64,000 nucleotides of DNA from Nannocystis exedens (GCF_002343915.1 NZ_NETK01000001.1:10874001-10938000); one strand, 5' to 3'. Shown: positions 14,299-22,745, numbered from the stretch's first letter. Numbers and translations: made by a program. The notes: generated by a model not told the origin, from the sequence alone.

Positions 14299-16278
14299 CT
14301 ACTTCGCGGCCGCCGGCGCCGCGGCGAACACGGGCAGGCGCACGCGGCTGGCGTGGGCGGCCGCGCGATGGACCTTGTGCGTCGCTTTCTTGAAGTCGCG
14401 GGCGTCGGCCTTGAAGATGTTGGGCACGAAGGTCTGCGGGTTGCGGTCGACCAGCGGGAACCAGGTGCTCTGGACCTGGATCATCACGCGGTGCCCCTTT
14501 TTGAAGGTGTGGAGGACGTCGAGCAGCGGCACGCGCACTTTGGTGACCTTGCCCGGCACGAACGGGGCCGGCTTCTCGGCGCTGTCGCGGAAGCGGCCGC
14601 GGACCACCTCGCTGCGGACCATCATCTGGTAGCCGCCGAGCTTGCCGTACTTGACCTCGTCGCGCTCGCCCTTCGTCGCGCCGGTGTCGCCGGGCAGCAC
14701 GTCGATGAGCTTGACGATCCAGTCGGCGTCGGTGCCGGTGGTCGACACCCACAGCTCGGCCTCGACCGGGCCGGCGACGGTAAGGTCCTCGCTCAGCGGC
14801 GGGGTCTCGTAGACCAGGACGTCGGGCCGGCGGGCGGCGAACCGCTGATCCTCGGTCATGTACTCCTTCGTCATCCCGCTGGCGATCTCCTGGGTGAACG
14901 GGACCGGGCGGGCCGGGTCGCTGTCGAACGAATCGAAGCCGGACCTGGTCTTCGGGGCATCCGCGGTCAGCGAGCCGCCTTCCCCGAAGTACATGTCCTT
15001 CGCGCCAGCCTGGGGCGGCCAGGCGGGGAAGGTCTGCCAGCGGTGCGCGCCCGTGTCGAACAGGTGGGCCTCGCCGCTCGGTGGGGCGCCGACGCCCTTG
15101 AGGAAGTGCTCGAAGAACGGCAGTTCCAGCCGCTCCTGGTACTCCAGCGAGGTCTTGGCGCCGAACTCGATGTCGCCGAGGCGGTCGCCCTCCGTGCGCG
15201 ACCAGCCGCCGTGGCCCCACGGGCCCATGACCAGGATGTTGAACGCGCCGGGGTTGTTCTGCTCGACGGTGCGGTAGATGTTGAGCGGGCCGTAGAGGTC
15301 CTCGGCGTCGAACAGGCCGCCGACGACCATGACCGCGGGGGCGACCTTGCGCAGGTGCGGCAGCAGGTCGCGCTTTTGCCAGAACTCGTCGCGGTTCGGG
15401 TGCTCGAGCATCTCGTTCCAGAACGCGATCTCGCCGTGCAGGTGGCGCTCCTGCAGGTCCTTCAGCGGGCCGGCGTCGAGGAAGAACTGGTAGCCGTCGC
15501 CGGTGCCGTGGTCGAAGCGGCGGTTCCACTCGGTGGTCGGCTGCGGCCGCGGCTTGCCGAACGAGGCGAAGAAGTTGAACGTGTGCGGCAGGAAGAACGC
15601 GCCGTGGTGGTGGAAGTCGTCGTACCACCAGTCGGCGATCGGCGCCTGCGGGCTGACGGCCGCCAGCGCCGGGTGGGGGTCGATCATCCCGGCGGCCGCG
15701 TAGAAGCCGGGGTAGGAGATGCCGTAGAGGCCGACCTTGCCGTTGTTGCCGGCGACGTTGGCGACCAGCCAGGCGATCGTGTCGTAGGCGTCGGTGCTCT
15801 GGTCGACGTCCTTCGGACCTGACTTTTGGGCCAGGTGCGGCGTCATGTTGACGAACTCGCCCTCGGACATGAACGCGCCGCGGACGTCCTGGTCGACGAA
15901 GATGTAGCCGGCGCGCAGGAAGATCGGGCTGGGGCCGATCCGCTCGGGGAACTTGTCCTCGCCGTAGGGGCTGCAGCTGTACGGGGTGCGCTTCAGCAGG
16001 ATCGGGTAGGTCTTCGAGGTGTCCTTCGGGGTGTAGATCGCCGTGTGCAGATGCACCCCGTCGCGCATCGGGATTCGCACCTCGCGCTTGGTGTAGTGGG
16101 CGGCCAGGTAGGCCGCGACGGCCTCGCCCTTGCCGGCGGGCGGCGGGGGCGCGGCGGCGGACGCTGCTGCGCCCGGTTCGGGGCACGGAACGGCGGCCGC
16201 GGGGGTCTGGACGGTGTAGGCGGGGCGGCACGCCGCGAGGGCGAGGGCCACGGCGAAGGCACGCTGGGCGACGCTCAC
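14299..16278 (-). CDS. CocE/NonD-family (X-Pro dipeptidyl-peptidase-like) hydrolase, lipoprotein
   Basis: A 659-residue product from GTG 16278. The N-terminus VSVAQRAFAVALALAAC is a lipoprotein signal with Cys17 as acceptor, followed by an Ala/Pro-rich linker. The catalytic alpha/beta domain carries VRIPMRDGVHLHTAIYTP and the nucleophile elbow LYGISYPGFY (Ser188). A C-terminal jelly-roll part (VAGPVEAELWVSTTGTDADW ... MIQVQSTWFP) completes the X-Pro peptidase/cocaine-esterase architecture; length is typical. It probably cleaves acyl or peptide bonds at the cell surface or in the periplasm. It is divergent from pfkA with 50 bp between starts. Two in-frame 14-bp palindromic pairs (14944/14958 and 15818/15832) lie within it. 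Confidence 0.88.
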   Translation of the reverse strand: MSVAQRAFAVALALAACRPAYTVQTPAAAVPCPEPGAAASAAAPPPPAGKGEAVAAYLAAHYTKREVRIPMRDGVHLHTAIYTPKDTSKTYPILLKRTPYSCSPYGEDKFPERIGPSPIFLRAGYIFVDQDVRGAFMSEGEFVNMTPHLAQKSGPKDVDQSTDAYDTIAWLVANVAGNNGKVGLYGISYPGFYAAAGMIDPHPALAAVSPQAPIADWWYDDFHHHGAFFLPHTFNFFASFGKPRPQPTTEWNRRFDHGTGDGYQFFLDAGPLKDLQERHLHGEIAFWNEMLEHPNRDEFWQKRDLLPHLRKVAPAVMVVGGLFDAEDLYGPLNIYRTVEQNNPGAFNILVMGPWGHGGWSRTEGDRLGDIEFGAKTSLEYQERLELPFFEHFLKGVGAPPSGEAHLFDTGAHRWQTFPAWPPQAGAKDMYFGEGGSLTADAPKTRSGFDSFDSDPARPVPFTQEIASGMTKEYMTEDQRFAARRPDVLVYETPPLSEDLTVAGPVEAELWVSTTGTDADWIVKLIDVLPGDTGATKGERDEVKYGKLGGYQMMVRSEVVRGRFRDSAEKPAPFVPGKVTKVRVPLLDVLHTFKKGHRVMIQVQSTWFPLVDRNPQTFVPNIFKADARDFKKATHKVHRAAAHASRVRLPVFAAAPAAAK

Positions 16279-16328
16279 CGCTCCGGTATACTCCGGCCTC
16301 CGCGCGGCGGACAGCCCACGAGCAGCCA

Positions 16329-17471
16329 ATGAGCATCGGAATTCTGACGAGCGGGGGCGACGCCCCGGGGATGAACGCGGCCGTTCGCGCCGCTTTTCGC
16401 TGCCTCAAGATGCGCGACCCGGACTGCGAGATCGTGTTCTTCCGCGACGGCTTCCGCGGCCTCGCGCGCCGGCTCGACTCGTCGTCCGATCGCAACGTCG
16501 ACCGCCGGGCGGTCCGCGACATCATCCACCGCGGCGGCACCTTCATCGGCACCGGCCGCGTGCCCGAGCTGCTGGTGCCGGCCGAGAGCCACCCGGGCTA
16601 CGCCGAGCGCGTGGCGGCCCGCGACGACTTCCTCAAGGTCGCGGCCATCAACCTCTACCAGATGCGGGTCGACAACCTCATCGTGATCGGCGGCGACGGC
16701 TCGTTCCGCGGCGCCCGCATCATCGGCGACGCGTTCCGCCAGCACTTCCCGCGCCGGCCGTTCCGCGTCATCGGCCTCCCCGGCACCATCGACAACGACC
16801 TCCACGGCACCGAGTACTCGATCGGCTACGACACCGCGCTCAACAACGTGGTCGACGCGATCCGCAAGCTGCGCGACACCATCGAGTCGCACCGCCGCGC
16901 GATCATCCTCGAGGTCATGGGCAACACCTCGGGCTGGCTGGCCCTGCAGTCGGCGATCGCCGGCGGCGCGGCGGTGGTCGCCATCCCCGAGGTCGAGGAG
17001 ACCTGGGACCACGACCGCATCGTCCGCTCGCTCGACGCCGGCGTCCGCCGCGACTACCGCTACTTCATCATCGTCGTCGCCGAGGGCGTGCGCCGCCGCG
17101 CCGGCGAGGACTGGTGCGAGGGCCTGAAGCGCAAGCTCGAGTCCGACCCCGCGATCGAGTCGCACCTCGGCCACCCGATGGAGGTCCGCATCAACTCGGT
17201 CGGCCACATCGCCCGCGGCGGCAGCCCGACCGCCCTCGACAACACCCTCGCCGGCCTGCTCGGCTCCGGCGCCGCCGACGTGGCCCAGATCGGCCGCCTC
17301 GAGGGCCAGCCGCCCGTCGAGGGCGACGTGATGGTCGGCTGCCGCGGGCCGCGGACGATCCTGACCTCGCTCGACGAGGTGATCGCCAAGTCGCCCCGCC
17401 TCGTCACCCGCGACAGCGAGCTCTACCACCTGTCGCAGCGGCTGATGCTCAGCGCCGAGCAGCCGTTCTAG
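16329..17471 (+). CDS. pfkA: 6-phosphofructokinase
   Basis: A 380-residue enzyme of glycolysis that phosphorylates fructose 6-phosphate. Seen: the nucleotide loop GILTSGGDAPGMNAAVRAA at the N-terminus, GGDGS at 121-125 (the Gly after GGD is the mark of ATP rather than PPi use), and PGTIDND at 151-157 with catalytic Asp155. In the substrate motif normally written MGR, this protein has MGNTSGWLA, so the Arg is Asn. The length is longer than E. coli PfkA (320) and fits the group III/long type. TATACT at 16287 is a good -10 candidate but no -35 is clear. The 3' end runs straight into a 14-bp array. Confidence 0.92.
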   Translation: MSIGILTSGGDAPGMNAAVRAAFRCLKMRDPDCEIVFFRDGFRGLARRLDSSSDRNVDRRAVRDIIHRGGTFIGTGRVPELLVPAESHPGYAERVAARDDFLKVAAINLYQMRVDNLIVIGGDGSFRGARIIGDAFRQHFPRRPFRVIGLPGTIDNDLHGTEYSIGYDTALNNVVDAIRKLRDTIESHRRAIILEVMGNTSGWLALQSAIAGGAAVVAIPEVEETWDHDRIVRSLDAGVRRDYRYFIIVVAEGVRRRAGEDWCEGLKRKLESDPAIESHLGHPMEVRINSVGHIARGGSPTALDNTLAGLLGSGAADVAQIGRLEGQPPVEGDVMVGCRGPRTILTSLDEVIAKSPRLVTRDSELYHLSQRLMLSAEQPF

Positions 17472-17474
17472 CGG

Positions 17475-17547
17475 CAGGTCTCTCGGGCATGTCGGCAAGA
17501 GCATGTCCTCTCGGACATGCCGCGAAGGACATGCCTGCAGGTTCAGT
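17475..17547. repeat. 14-bp palindromic array, 5-6 units, filling a convergent gap
   Basis: Cores at 17475 (CAGG, one base out of register), then 17488, 17502, 17516 and 17530 (CATG) and 17544 (CAGT). Units 17502/17516 form CATGTCC-tctc-GGACATG. The array fills the whole 71-bp gap between the pfkA stop and the leftward gene, and its last unit overlaps that gene's stop codon. Confidence 0.87.
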
Positions 17548-18148
17548 TGCCGGCCGGCGCGGCGTGGGCGGCCAGGGCCCGCAGGACGGCCAGGGCGGCG
17601 TCGAGCTGGGCGTCGGTCGGCAGCTTGTCCCACGGCCAGATCAGCACGACGATCCCGTTTTGGACCATCAGGTAGGGGCGCGGCAGGCCCTCGAGCGCGG
17701 CCCGCAGCGGCGCGTCGCACAGGGCCGCGGCCCGCCGCGGCGGCGAGGCGTAGGTGGCGAAGCGGGCGTCGAAGGCGTCGTCGCCGGTGCGCACGCGGTC
17801 GCCGGGGCGGCGCGCGGTGTAGGCGATCGGCGAGCTGAGGGCGAACACCTCGATCACGACCCACGGGCTGCGATCGATGCGCGCCTCGAGGAACACGCCG
17901 AGGTCGCCGTGGGCCAGGGCGCCCTGGCTGAGGTGGAAGGCGACCTGGTCGGCGTTGCCGATGACCGCGAAGCCGCCGGCGCGCTCCACCAGGTGCCAGC
18001 CGCGACGCTCGGCGAGGCTCGACCAGCGGGCCCGGTCGCGGTCGAGCGCCCGGCGGTGGCGGTACCACAGGTTGCCCAGCAAAAAGCCCGCCAGCGCCGC
18101 GAGGATGGCGTTCAGGAGCAGGGCCATGGGCGACATGCCGGCGATCAT
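17543..18148 (-). CDS. Membrane-anchored protein of unknown function
   Basis: A 201-residue product with one N-terminal membrane helix (MALLLNAILAALAGFLLGNL), then a cytoplasmic-type domain. The domain has alternating strands and helices, including GWHLVERAGGFAVIGNADQVAF, PWVVIEVFALSSPIAYTARR and YLMVQNGIVVLIWPWDK. The pattern (N-terminal anchor plus a compact domain that compares two parts of itself) is seen in several uncharacterised myxobacterial proteins. I do not recognise the family. ATG 18148 is used; ATG 18136 is possible. Its stop codon is part of the array shared with pfkA. Confidence 0.7.
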   Translation of the reverse strand: MIAGMSPMALLLNAILAALAGFLLGNLWYRHRRALDRDRARWSSLAERRGWHLVERAGGFAVIGNADQVAFHLSQGALAHGDLGVFLEARIDRSPWVVIEVFALSSPIAYTARRPGDRVRTGDDAFDARFATYASPPRRAAALCDAPLRAALEGLPRPYLMVQNGIVVLIWPWDKLPTDAQLDAALAVLRALAAHAAPAGN

Positions 18149-18257
18149 TGCGGCCGCAGTTTAACACGATCGCGGCGCGGGGGCCGCGCGGCGTGGATGG
18201 CCGAAGAGACAGATGATGGGGCCGCGGCCGCGCGCGGCGGGCGACGCGGCCGCGATC

Positions 18258-19118
18258 TCACGGCGCGCGACAGACCCCGACGTCGGCGTATTCGGGCGGC
18301 GGCGCGGGGTCGTAGGCCTGGCACTGCGGCAGCTCGGCCGGGCAGCTCGGCTGGCTCAAAGAACAGAGCGGGGCGCAGCAGCGCTCGCCCGCGCAGCCGC
18401 TCACGAGGTCGACCGGATCACACACGTGCCCGGGCGCGCAGTCGGTCTCGCCGTCACAGGGTGTCCCCGCACCCGCCGGCTCGCCTGCGGGCGCGTAGCG
18501 ACAGATGAAGCCGTCGACGCTGCTCGAGCGCACGCACAGCGTCGCCGGCGGCGGGCAGTCCTGCGCCAGCGGGTCGCACAGCGGATAGCAGAGGTAGCTG
18601 GCCGATTGCTGCACGTAGCAGCGCGCGTCGGGATCGACGCAGCCGTCGTCCGCGTCGCACAGGCCGAGGCAGCGGCCGCGCAGATCGGTGGTGCTCTCGA
18701 AGTACCAGCACATCAGCCCGGGCCCGCAGTCGTCGATGCCGCTGTGCGGATGACCCTCGGTCTCGCACGGCTCGCCGAGCCCCGCCGGGTCGGCGACGAG
18801 CGGGACACAGCGCGCGCCGTTCCAGTCGTCGGCCATGTCCGAGGCGAACGGGGTGCACTTGTGGCCGGCCGGGCAGTCCTGCAGCCGCGGATCGCAGTGA
18901 AAGCCCTCGCTCGGCAGCTCGGGCTCGCTCGCGCCGGTGGTGGTGGTCGCGGCGGCGCCGGTGCCGGTGGTGCTCGTCGTCGGGTCTTGCAGCTCGGTGG
19001 TCCACCGCTGCTCGCCGCCGCCGGTGGTCGAGGCGACGTAGGCGGTGGTGCCGGCCGGGCCGGCGGGTGCGCCCGCGCAGGCGCAGGCGAGCGAGGCGAG
19101 GACGACCGTGGTGCGCAC
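18258..19118 (-). CDS. Cys-rich lipoprotein, paralogue 1 of a tandem family
   Basis: A 286-residue product from GTG 19118. A short signal with lipobox-like LAC near residue 12 is followed by a Thr/Ser/Gly linker (about 25-65) and a Cys-rich domain of about 210 residues. Landmarks shared with the two genes upstream are CDPRLQDCPAGHKC, DWNGARCVPL, GEPCETEG, DDCGPGLMCWYF, LCDPLAQDCPPPATLC and the C-terminal YADVGVCRAP. Cysteines are paired and regularly spaced, suggesting disulfides outside the cell. The domain recalls EB/Dickkopf-like cysteine modules common in predatory and social myxobacteria, but the function is unknown. Tandem with 19231-20178 and 20318-21289, same strand. Confidence 0.8.
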   Translation of the reverse strand: MRTTVVLASLACACAGAPAGPAGTTAYVASTTGGGEQRWTTELQDPTTSTTGTGAAATTTTGASEPELPSEGFHCDPRLQDCPAGHKCTPFASDMADDWNGARCVPLVADPAGLGEPCETEGHPHSGIDDCGPGLMCWYFESTTDLRGRCLGLCDADDGCVDPDARCYVQQSASYLCYPLCDPLAQDCPPPATLCVRSSSVDGFICRYAPAGEPAGAGTPCDGETDCAPGHVCDPVDLVSGCAGERCCAPLCSLSQPSCPAELPQCQAYDPAPPPEYADVGVCRAP

Positions 19119-19230
19119 GACCGCGAGTGTAGCGCGCCTCGCCGGCGACGCGGCGAGACCGATCGCCGCGCCGCTCAGGAGCTGCTCGCCCCGAGCGGCG
19201 AGCCGGGGCCGCCGGGCGCTCGAACGCGGA

Positions 19231-20178
19231 TCACTGGGGCAGCGCGCAGACGCCGACGTTCTCGTACTTCGGCGGCGGCTCGGCGAGCGCGGGCAAGCAC
19301 TCCTGGCCGGCGCCGGGGCAGGTGTTGGGCTGGGTGAGGTCGCAGAACGGCAGGCAGCAGTTCGACGCCATCGGGTCGCACTCGACCGCGAGGTCGGCGG
19401 ACACGCACGCGAACCCGGGGTCGCAGGCGTTGGCGTACTCGCACGGATCGAACAGCTGGCCCTCTTCGAAGCTGAATTCGGGGACGCAGGTGAACACTTC
19501 TTCGGTCGCGGCGTGGATGCACCCCTGACCGGCGGGGCAGTCCTGGGCGAGCGGATCGCAGGTCCCGAGGCACAGGCTGAGCACGCTGTCGCCGGAGACG
19601 TTGCAGAACGACTCGGGGTCCTCGCAGGTCGGCTCCTCGAAGCTGCCGCCGCACCACGGCACGCAGGTGCCCTGCAGGTTGTCGTCGACCCAGAAGCAGA
19701 TCAGGTGATCGTCGCACGAGTCGATGCCCGAGTTGACCTCACCGACGACGGTGCACGGATCGCCGGCCTGGTCGGGCTGGGGATCGATCGGCACGCACTT
19801 GAGGTGGTGCCAGCCGTTGTCGCCGGCGTCGCCGTAGCCGGTGCACTTCTGGCCCTCGGGGCAGTCGTCGCCGAACGGGTCGCACTCGCCCGGACCGAGG
19901 TCGGGCGGGACGGGGATGGTGGTGCTCATGACGCCGCTGGTGCTGGTGCTGACGCCGGGCGGATCGCCGGTGGTGCCGACGGACGGGTCGTCCGCGGTGG
20001 TCTCACCGGGGCCCGTCGCGGTGCTCGTCGTGCCGGTCGAGCTCGAGCTGTCGAACACGCCCGGGGTCGTCTTGCCGTCGGTCGGCTCGGTGTCGACGGC
20101 GCCGTCGGTGTCGGCGCCGGCCTTGGGCCCGCAGGCGAGCAGGATGAAGAGGGGGAGCGCGACGATTCGTTTGGACAT
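19231..20178 (-). CDS. Cys-rich lipoprotein, paralogue 2 of a tandem family
   Basis: A 315-residue product. ATG 20178 is chosen because GGAG lies nine bases upstream and a lipoprotein signal follows at once (MSKRIVALPLFILLAC, acceptor Cys in LLAC). A Thr/Ser/Gly-rich linker runs to about residue 95, then the Cys-rich domain: GECDPFGDDCPEGQKCTGYG, DDHLICFWVDDNLQGTC, TCDPLAQDCPAGQGC, CEYANACDPGFAC, CCLPFCDLTQPNTC and the C-terminus YENVGVCALPQ. It is closest to paralogue 3. Probably exported and anchored to a membrane. A 14-bp array separates it from the gene upstream. Confidence 0.83.
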   Translation of the reverse strand: MSKRIVALPLFILLACGPKAGADTDGAVDTEPTDGKTTPGVFDSSSSTGTTSTATGPGETTADDPSVGTTGDPPGVSTSTSGVMSTTIPVPPDLGPGECDPFGDDCPEGQKCTGYGDAGDNGWHHLKCVPIDPQPDQAGDPCTVVGEVNSGIDSCDDHLICFWVDDNLQGTCVPWCGGSFEEPTCEDPESFCNVSGDSVLSLCLGTCDPLAQDCPAGQGCIHAATEEVFTCVPEFSFEEGQLFDPCEYANACDPGFACVSADLAVECDPMASNCCLPFCDLTQPNTCPGAGQECLPALAEPPPKYENVGVCALPQ

Positions 20179-20248
20179 GGCGATAAACTCCATTAGAGAC
20201 GGTCGAACCAGCGGGTGCGCCGGTGGGGTAAAAGAACGATCTTCAGGG

Positions 20249-20308
20249 CATGCTCCATCGAGCATGGCTCATGGAACATGGGAGAAGGGACATGGCAAAG
20301 AGGACCTG
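20249..20308. repeat. 14-bp palindromic array, 5 units, between tandem genes
   Basis: Cores at 20249, 20263, 20277 and 20291 (CATG) and 20305 (CCTG). Units 20249/20263 form CATGCTC-catc-GAGCATG, where both inner arms differ from the TCC/GGA type but still pair. The array ends ten bases before the stop of the next leftward gene. Confidence 0.85.
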
Positions 20309-20317
20309 CGTGAAGGT

Positions 20318-21289
20318 CTAGGGCTGCGGCAGACCGCACACGCCCAGGTCCTCGTGGCCGGGGGGCGCCTGGCCCTGCTCGAACCACGACAGGCACTCCT
20401 GGCCCTGGCCGGGGCAGCTCGGCGGGGCGGTCAGATCGCAGAACGGGAGGCAGCAGCCGGTCTCGGCGGGGTCGCACTCGCTGGCCAGCTTGGGGCCGAT
20501 GCAGAGGAGGCCGGGGTCGCAGAAGTTGGTGAACTCGCACGCGTCGAACAGCTGGCCCTCGTCGCCGCCGGCGTCGATGACGCAGACGAAGCCCGAGCCT
20601 TTCGGGTGGGGGATGCAGGTGTCGCCCGGTCTGCAGTCGGGCGCGAGGGGGTCGCACTGGGGCAGGCAGAGGGCGAGAACACCGTCGCCGGAGAGGCTGC
20701 AAATCGCGTCGGGCTGCTCGCAGCCGGGCTTGTCGGGCGTGCCGGTGCACATGGCGAGGCAGGTGCCCTGGAGGGTGTCGGGGTCGACGTTGAAGCACTG
20801 CATGTGCTTGTCGCAGGTGTCCTCGCCGCTGACCGGCGAGCCGATGACGCTGCACGGCTCGCCGAGGCCGTCGGGGTTCGGGGCGATGTCGACGCACTTG
20901 AGGGCGTTCCAGTGGTTGCCGCCGTCGCTGGCCCACGGCATGCACTTCTGTCCTTGGGGACAGTCCTCCACCCATGGGTCGCACTCGACCAGGCTGCCGA
21001 CGTCGGGGCCGGGGATGAACGGGGTGGTGGTGATCGCGTCGGTGGTCGGCTCGGGCGCGTCGGTCGTCGCGGTCCCGCTCGTGGGCTCGGTGGTGGTCGG
21101 CGCGGGGCCGGTGGTCGGCGGGGCGGTGGTCGGCGGCGCCGAGGTCGAGCCCGAGGGGTCGGGCCCGCTGTCGCTCTCGGTGGCGGCCGTCGCGGGCTCG
21201 CCGGTGGGCTGGTCGTCGGTGTCCCCGCTGGGACGGGCGACGCAGGCGGCGAGGACGAGGGGGAGGAGGACGAGCGGGCGGCGAGACAT
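20318..21289 (-). CDS. Cys-rich lipoprotein, paralogue 3 of a tandem family
   Basis: A 323-residue product. The signal MSRRPLVLLPLVLAAC has a clear lipobox (LAAC, Cys16). A Thr/Pro/Ser linker extends to about residue 100. The Cys-rich domain follows the family order: VECDPWVEDCPQGQKCMPW, HWNALKCVDI, GEPCSVIGSPVSGEDTC, QCDPLAPDCRPGDTC, CEFTNFCDPGLLC, ETGCCLPFCDL and a final DLGVCGLPQP. Identity to paralogue 2 is high through the Cys-rich domain and low in the linker, as expected after tandem duplication. AGGA lies nine bases before the ATG. Probably the first gene of the three in transcription order. Confidence 0.83.
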   Translation of the reverse strand: MSRRPLVLLPLVLAACVARPSGDTDDQPTGEPATAATESDSGPDPSGSTSAPPTTAPPTTGPAPTTTEPTSGTATTDAPEPTTDAITTTPFIPGPDVGSLVECDPWVEDCPQGQKCMPWASDGGNHWNALKCVDIAPNPDGLGEPCSVIGSPVSGEDTCDKHMQCFNVDPDTLQGTCLAMCTGTPDKPGCEQPDAICSLSGDGVLALCLPQCDPLAPDCRPGDTCIPHPKGSGFVCVIDAGGDEGQLFDACEFTNFCDPGLLCIGPKLASECDPAETGCCLPFCDLTAPPSCPGQGQECLSWFEQGQAPPGHEDLGVCGLPQP

Positions 21290-21332
21290 GAGCGGTGGAT
21301 CCTGGCGGAGGGTGACGGATGGCTTTCAGGTC

Positions 21333-21509
21333 CTGTCATCACGGACGTGCCGGAGACGGCGCGGAGCGGCGGTCGGCTGGCTGTCCGAAGGAGCATGGCC
21401 GAAGGAGCATGTTCATGGCGTGCTCGGGCGGCCGCACGGGGCGGCGGCGAGCGGTCGAGGCGACATGGTGGAACAGACCTGGTTACAAGGACATGTACGA
21501 ACGGCTAGG
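21333..21509. repeat. 14-bp palindromic array, degenerate in the middle
   Basis: A pair at 21333/21347 (CCTG/CGTG), then cores at 21394 and 21408 (CATG), 21464 (CATG), 21478 (CCTG), 21492 (CATG) and 21506 (TAGG). The step from 21408 to 21464 is 56 bases, four units, so the register is kept across decayed units. It lies upstream of paralogue 3 in a gene-poor stretch. Confidence 0.75.
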
Positions 21510-21654
21510 TGATCGAGAATTCCGGCGGGCGCACGCGCCGGCGTGCGACGCGCGAGGGGCGATGACGAGGGGGGGAACGGCAGGGCGAGGGACGGGTGCA
21601 AGGTGGAGGTGTCGCGAGAGGCGGGCTCGATCGCGTGGCTGAATGTGAGGGGCA

Positions 21655-21921
21655 GGGGAGGGCGCACAGGCCGACGTGCCCGCGGCCGGGCGAGGCGTAA
21701 CCGCGCACCGCGTCAGGCGCCTGGATGAACGGGCTGCCGCGGGTGGTGACGTCGCTCGTGCCGGTGGAGGTGGTGGGCGCAGCCGAGGTCGTGGGTCCGG
21801 CCGCGCTCTTGGCGGTCGTCGAGGTGGAGGCGGTCGTGGTGACCGCGTCGGCGGTGGTGGCCCCGCACGGATCGTCCTGGCCGCCGGCGCAGGCACCCAG
21901 GATGGATGGCCGAGGAGACAT
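21655..21921 (-). pseudogene. Remnant of a fourth Cys-rich lipoprotein gene
   Basis: Reading leftward, a lipobox-like ILGAC is followed by a Thr/Ser-rich linker (TTTASTSTTAKSAAGPTTSA), a short piece SPFIQAPDAVRGYASPGRG and then HVGLCALP, which matches the conserved C-terminal end of the neighbouring paralogues (VGVCALP). The hydrophobic signal and the whole Cys-rich core are missing, so the gene has lost its 5' end to a palindromic unit (start-like ATG at 21921 lies in it) and its middle by deletion. The frame continues into unrelated sequence to about 21505. It is interpreted as a decayed fourth member of the tandem family. Confidence 0.55.
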
Positions 21922-21939
21922 GTCCGAACGGCCCGGCGG

Positions 21940-22230
21940 TCAGGGGACGACCTCGCCGGGCGACGGGCACGCCTGATCGAAGGGACATGTCGGATTGGGC
22001 CGGGTCGACAGGGCGATCGCGCCGGCGGCCTCAAATGCTGTCTTTAAGGACATGTTTTCCTCGGCAGGTCCCAAAGGGCGCTTCAAGGGCTCGACACGGG
22101 CGGTCGGGGCGGGGTGGGCGGAGACGCGGCTCGGCTCGACCGTCAGGCGCGTCGCGGCAGCGACGAGCAAACCGGTCCAGACACAAAGTCGCGCGATGCT
22201 GGCGGTGCGCGTGCGGCGGGAAACTGACAT
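21940..22230 (-). CDS. Putative short exported protein, possibly truncated
   Basis: A 96-residue frame starting MSVSRRTRTASIARLCVWTG and continuing LLVAAATRL, which looks like a basic n-region plus a hydrophobic core of a signal peptide. The remainder (APTARVEPLKRPLGPAEENM and onward) has no recognisable domain, and its last half is read through two short palindromic arrays, so it may be a gene whose 3' part was replaced. The 60 bases upstream (22250-22310) are AT-rich compared with everything around, as for a promoter. No clear ribosome site; AGGCGAG abuts the ATG. Function unknown, and it may not be expressed. Confidence 0.3.
   Translation of the reverse strand: MSVSRRTRTASIARLCVWTGLLVAAATRLTVEPSRVSAHPAPTARVEPLKRPLGPAEENMSLKTAFEAAGAIALSTRPNPTCPFDQACPSPGEVVP
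21972..22068. repeat. Two short 14-bp palindromic arrays
   Basis: Cores at 21972 (CCTG) and 21986 (CATG), then 22037 (GCTG), 22051 (CATG) and 22065 (CAGG). The perfect 14-base step is kept within each group. A lone unit with core CATG at 21919 lies nearby, and a pair (CCTG 22431, CAGG 22445) lies further on. Bases 22231-22430 hold an AT-rich promoter-like stretch and otherwise nothing recognised. Confidence 0.65.
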
Positions 22231-22477
22231 CTCGCCTGCATTGTGACCTGGTTCGCCGGCAGAAGAAATAAAACGAATGGTAGTTTTTGAAGAATAAATG
22301 GTGCAATTGGCCGAATGTCCGATCGCCGTCCGGCGCGGCTTCGAGCCGACGGGCGCCGGTCCGGAGCACGAGGAGTGGCTCCGTGCGGCTTGGAGGCCGT
22401 GAAAGCACGGGCCTTCGGGCTCGCATCGAGCCTGTCCTCGGAGACAGGTCGGGGGTCGCCCGGGGGCGCACCTCAGG

Positions 22478-22745
22478 GCAGGTAGGTGCGGAGGAGCTCG
22501 AGCGCTCGGTGCGACGAGCGGGCGCCGCGAGCTCGCGGGGCTGGGTCCCCTCGCTGCTGCTCGGGCAGGTAAGCGCGGAGGACCTCCAGGTGCCCGGTGT
22601 GCGGCGAGCGGGTGCCGCGAGCTCGCGGGGCTTGGTCCCCTCGCTTGCTGCTCGGGCAGGTGAGCGCGGAGGACACCGGCGGGTGCCGTGACTCGGGCGG
22701 TCGATCGACCTCGCGGATGCTCAGGGCAGGTAGGTGCGGAGGAAC
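22478..22745 (-). repeat. Tandem copies of a gene's 3' end (70-91 bp units)
   Basis: The sequence GCAGGTAGGTGCGGAGGA, which encodes the last residues LRTYLP of the leftward metallopeptidase gene, recurs: starts at 22478, 22565, 22656 and 22726 (the last is the gene's own end). The intervening text (GGCGCCGCGAGCTCGCGGGG, then a CCCCTCGCT stretch) is repeated in copies one and two. Read leftward, the copies still spell LEVLRAYLP and LELLRTYLP, the latter with its own stop at 22473. This is a minisatellite grown from a coding end. Confidence 0.75.

Noticed and set aside
12578-16552. Very long antisense frames over the PhoD-like, CocE and other genes
   Set aside because: They are Arg/Pro/Ala-rich shadows caused by high GC at third positions, and they oppose genes with clear domains.
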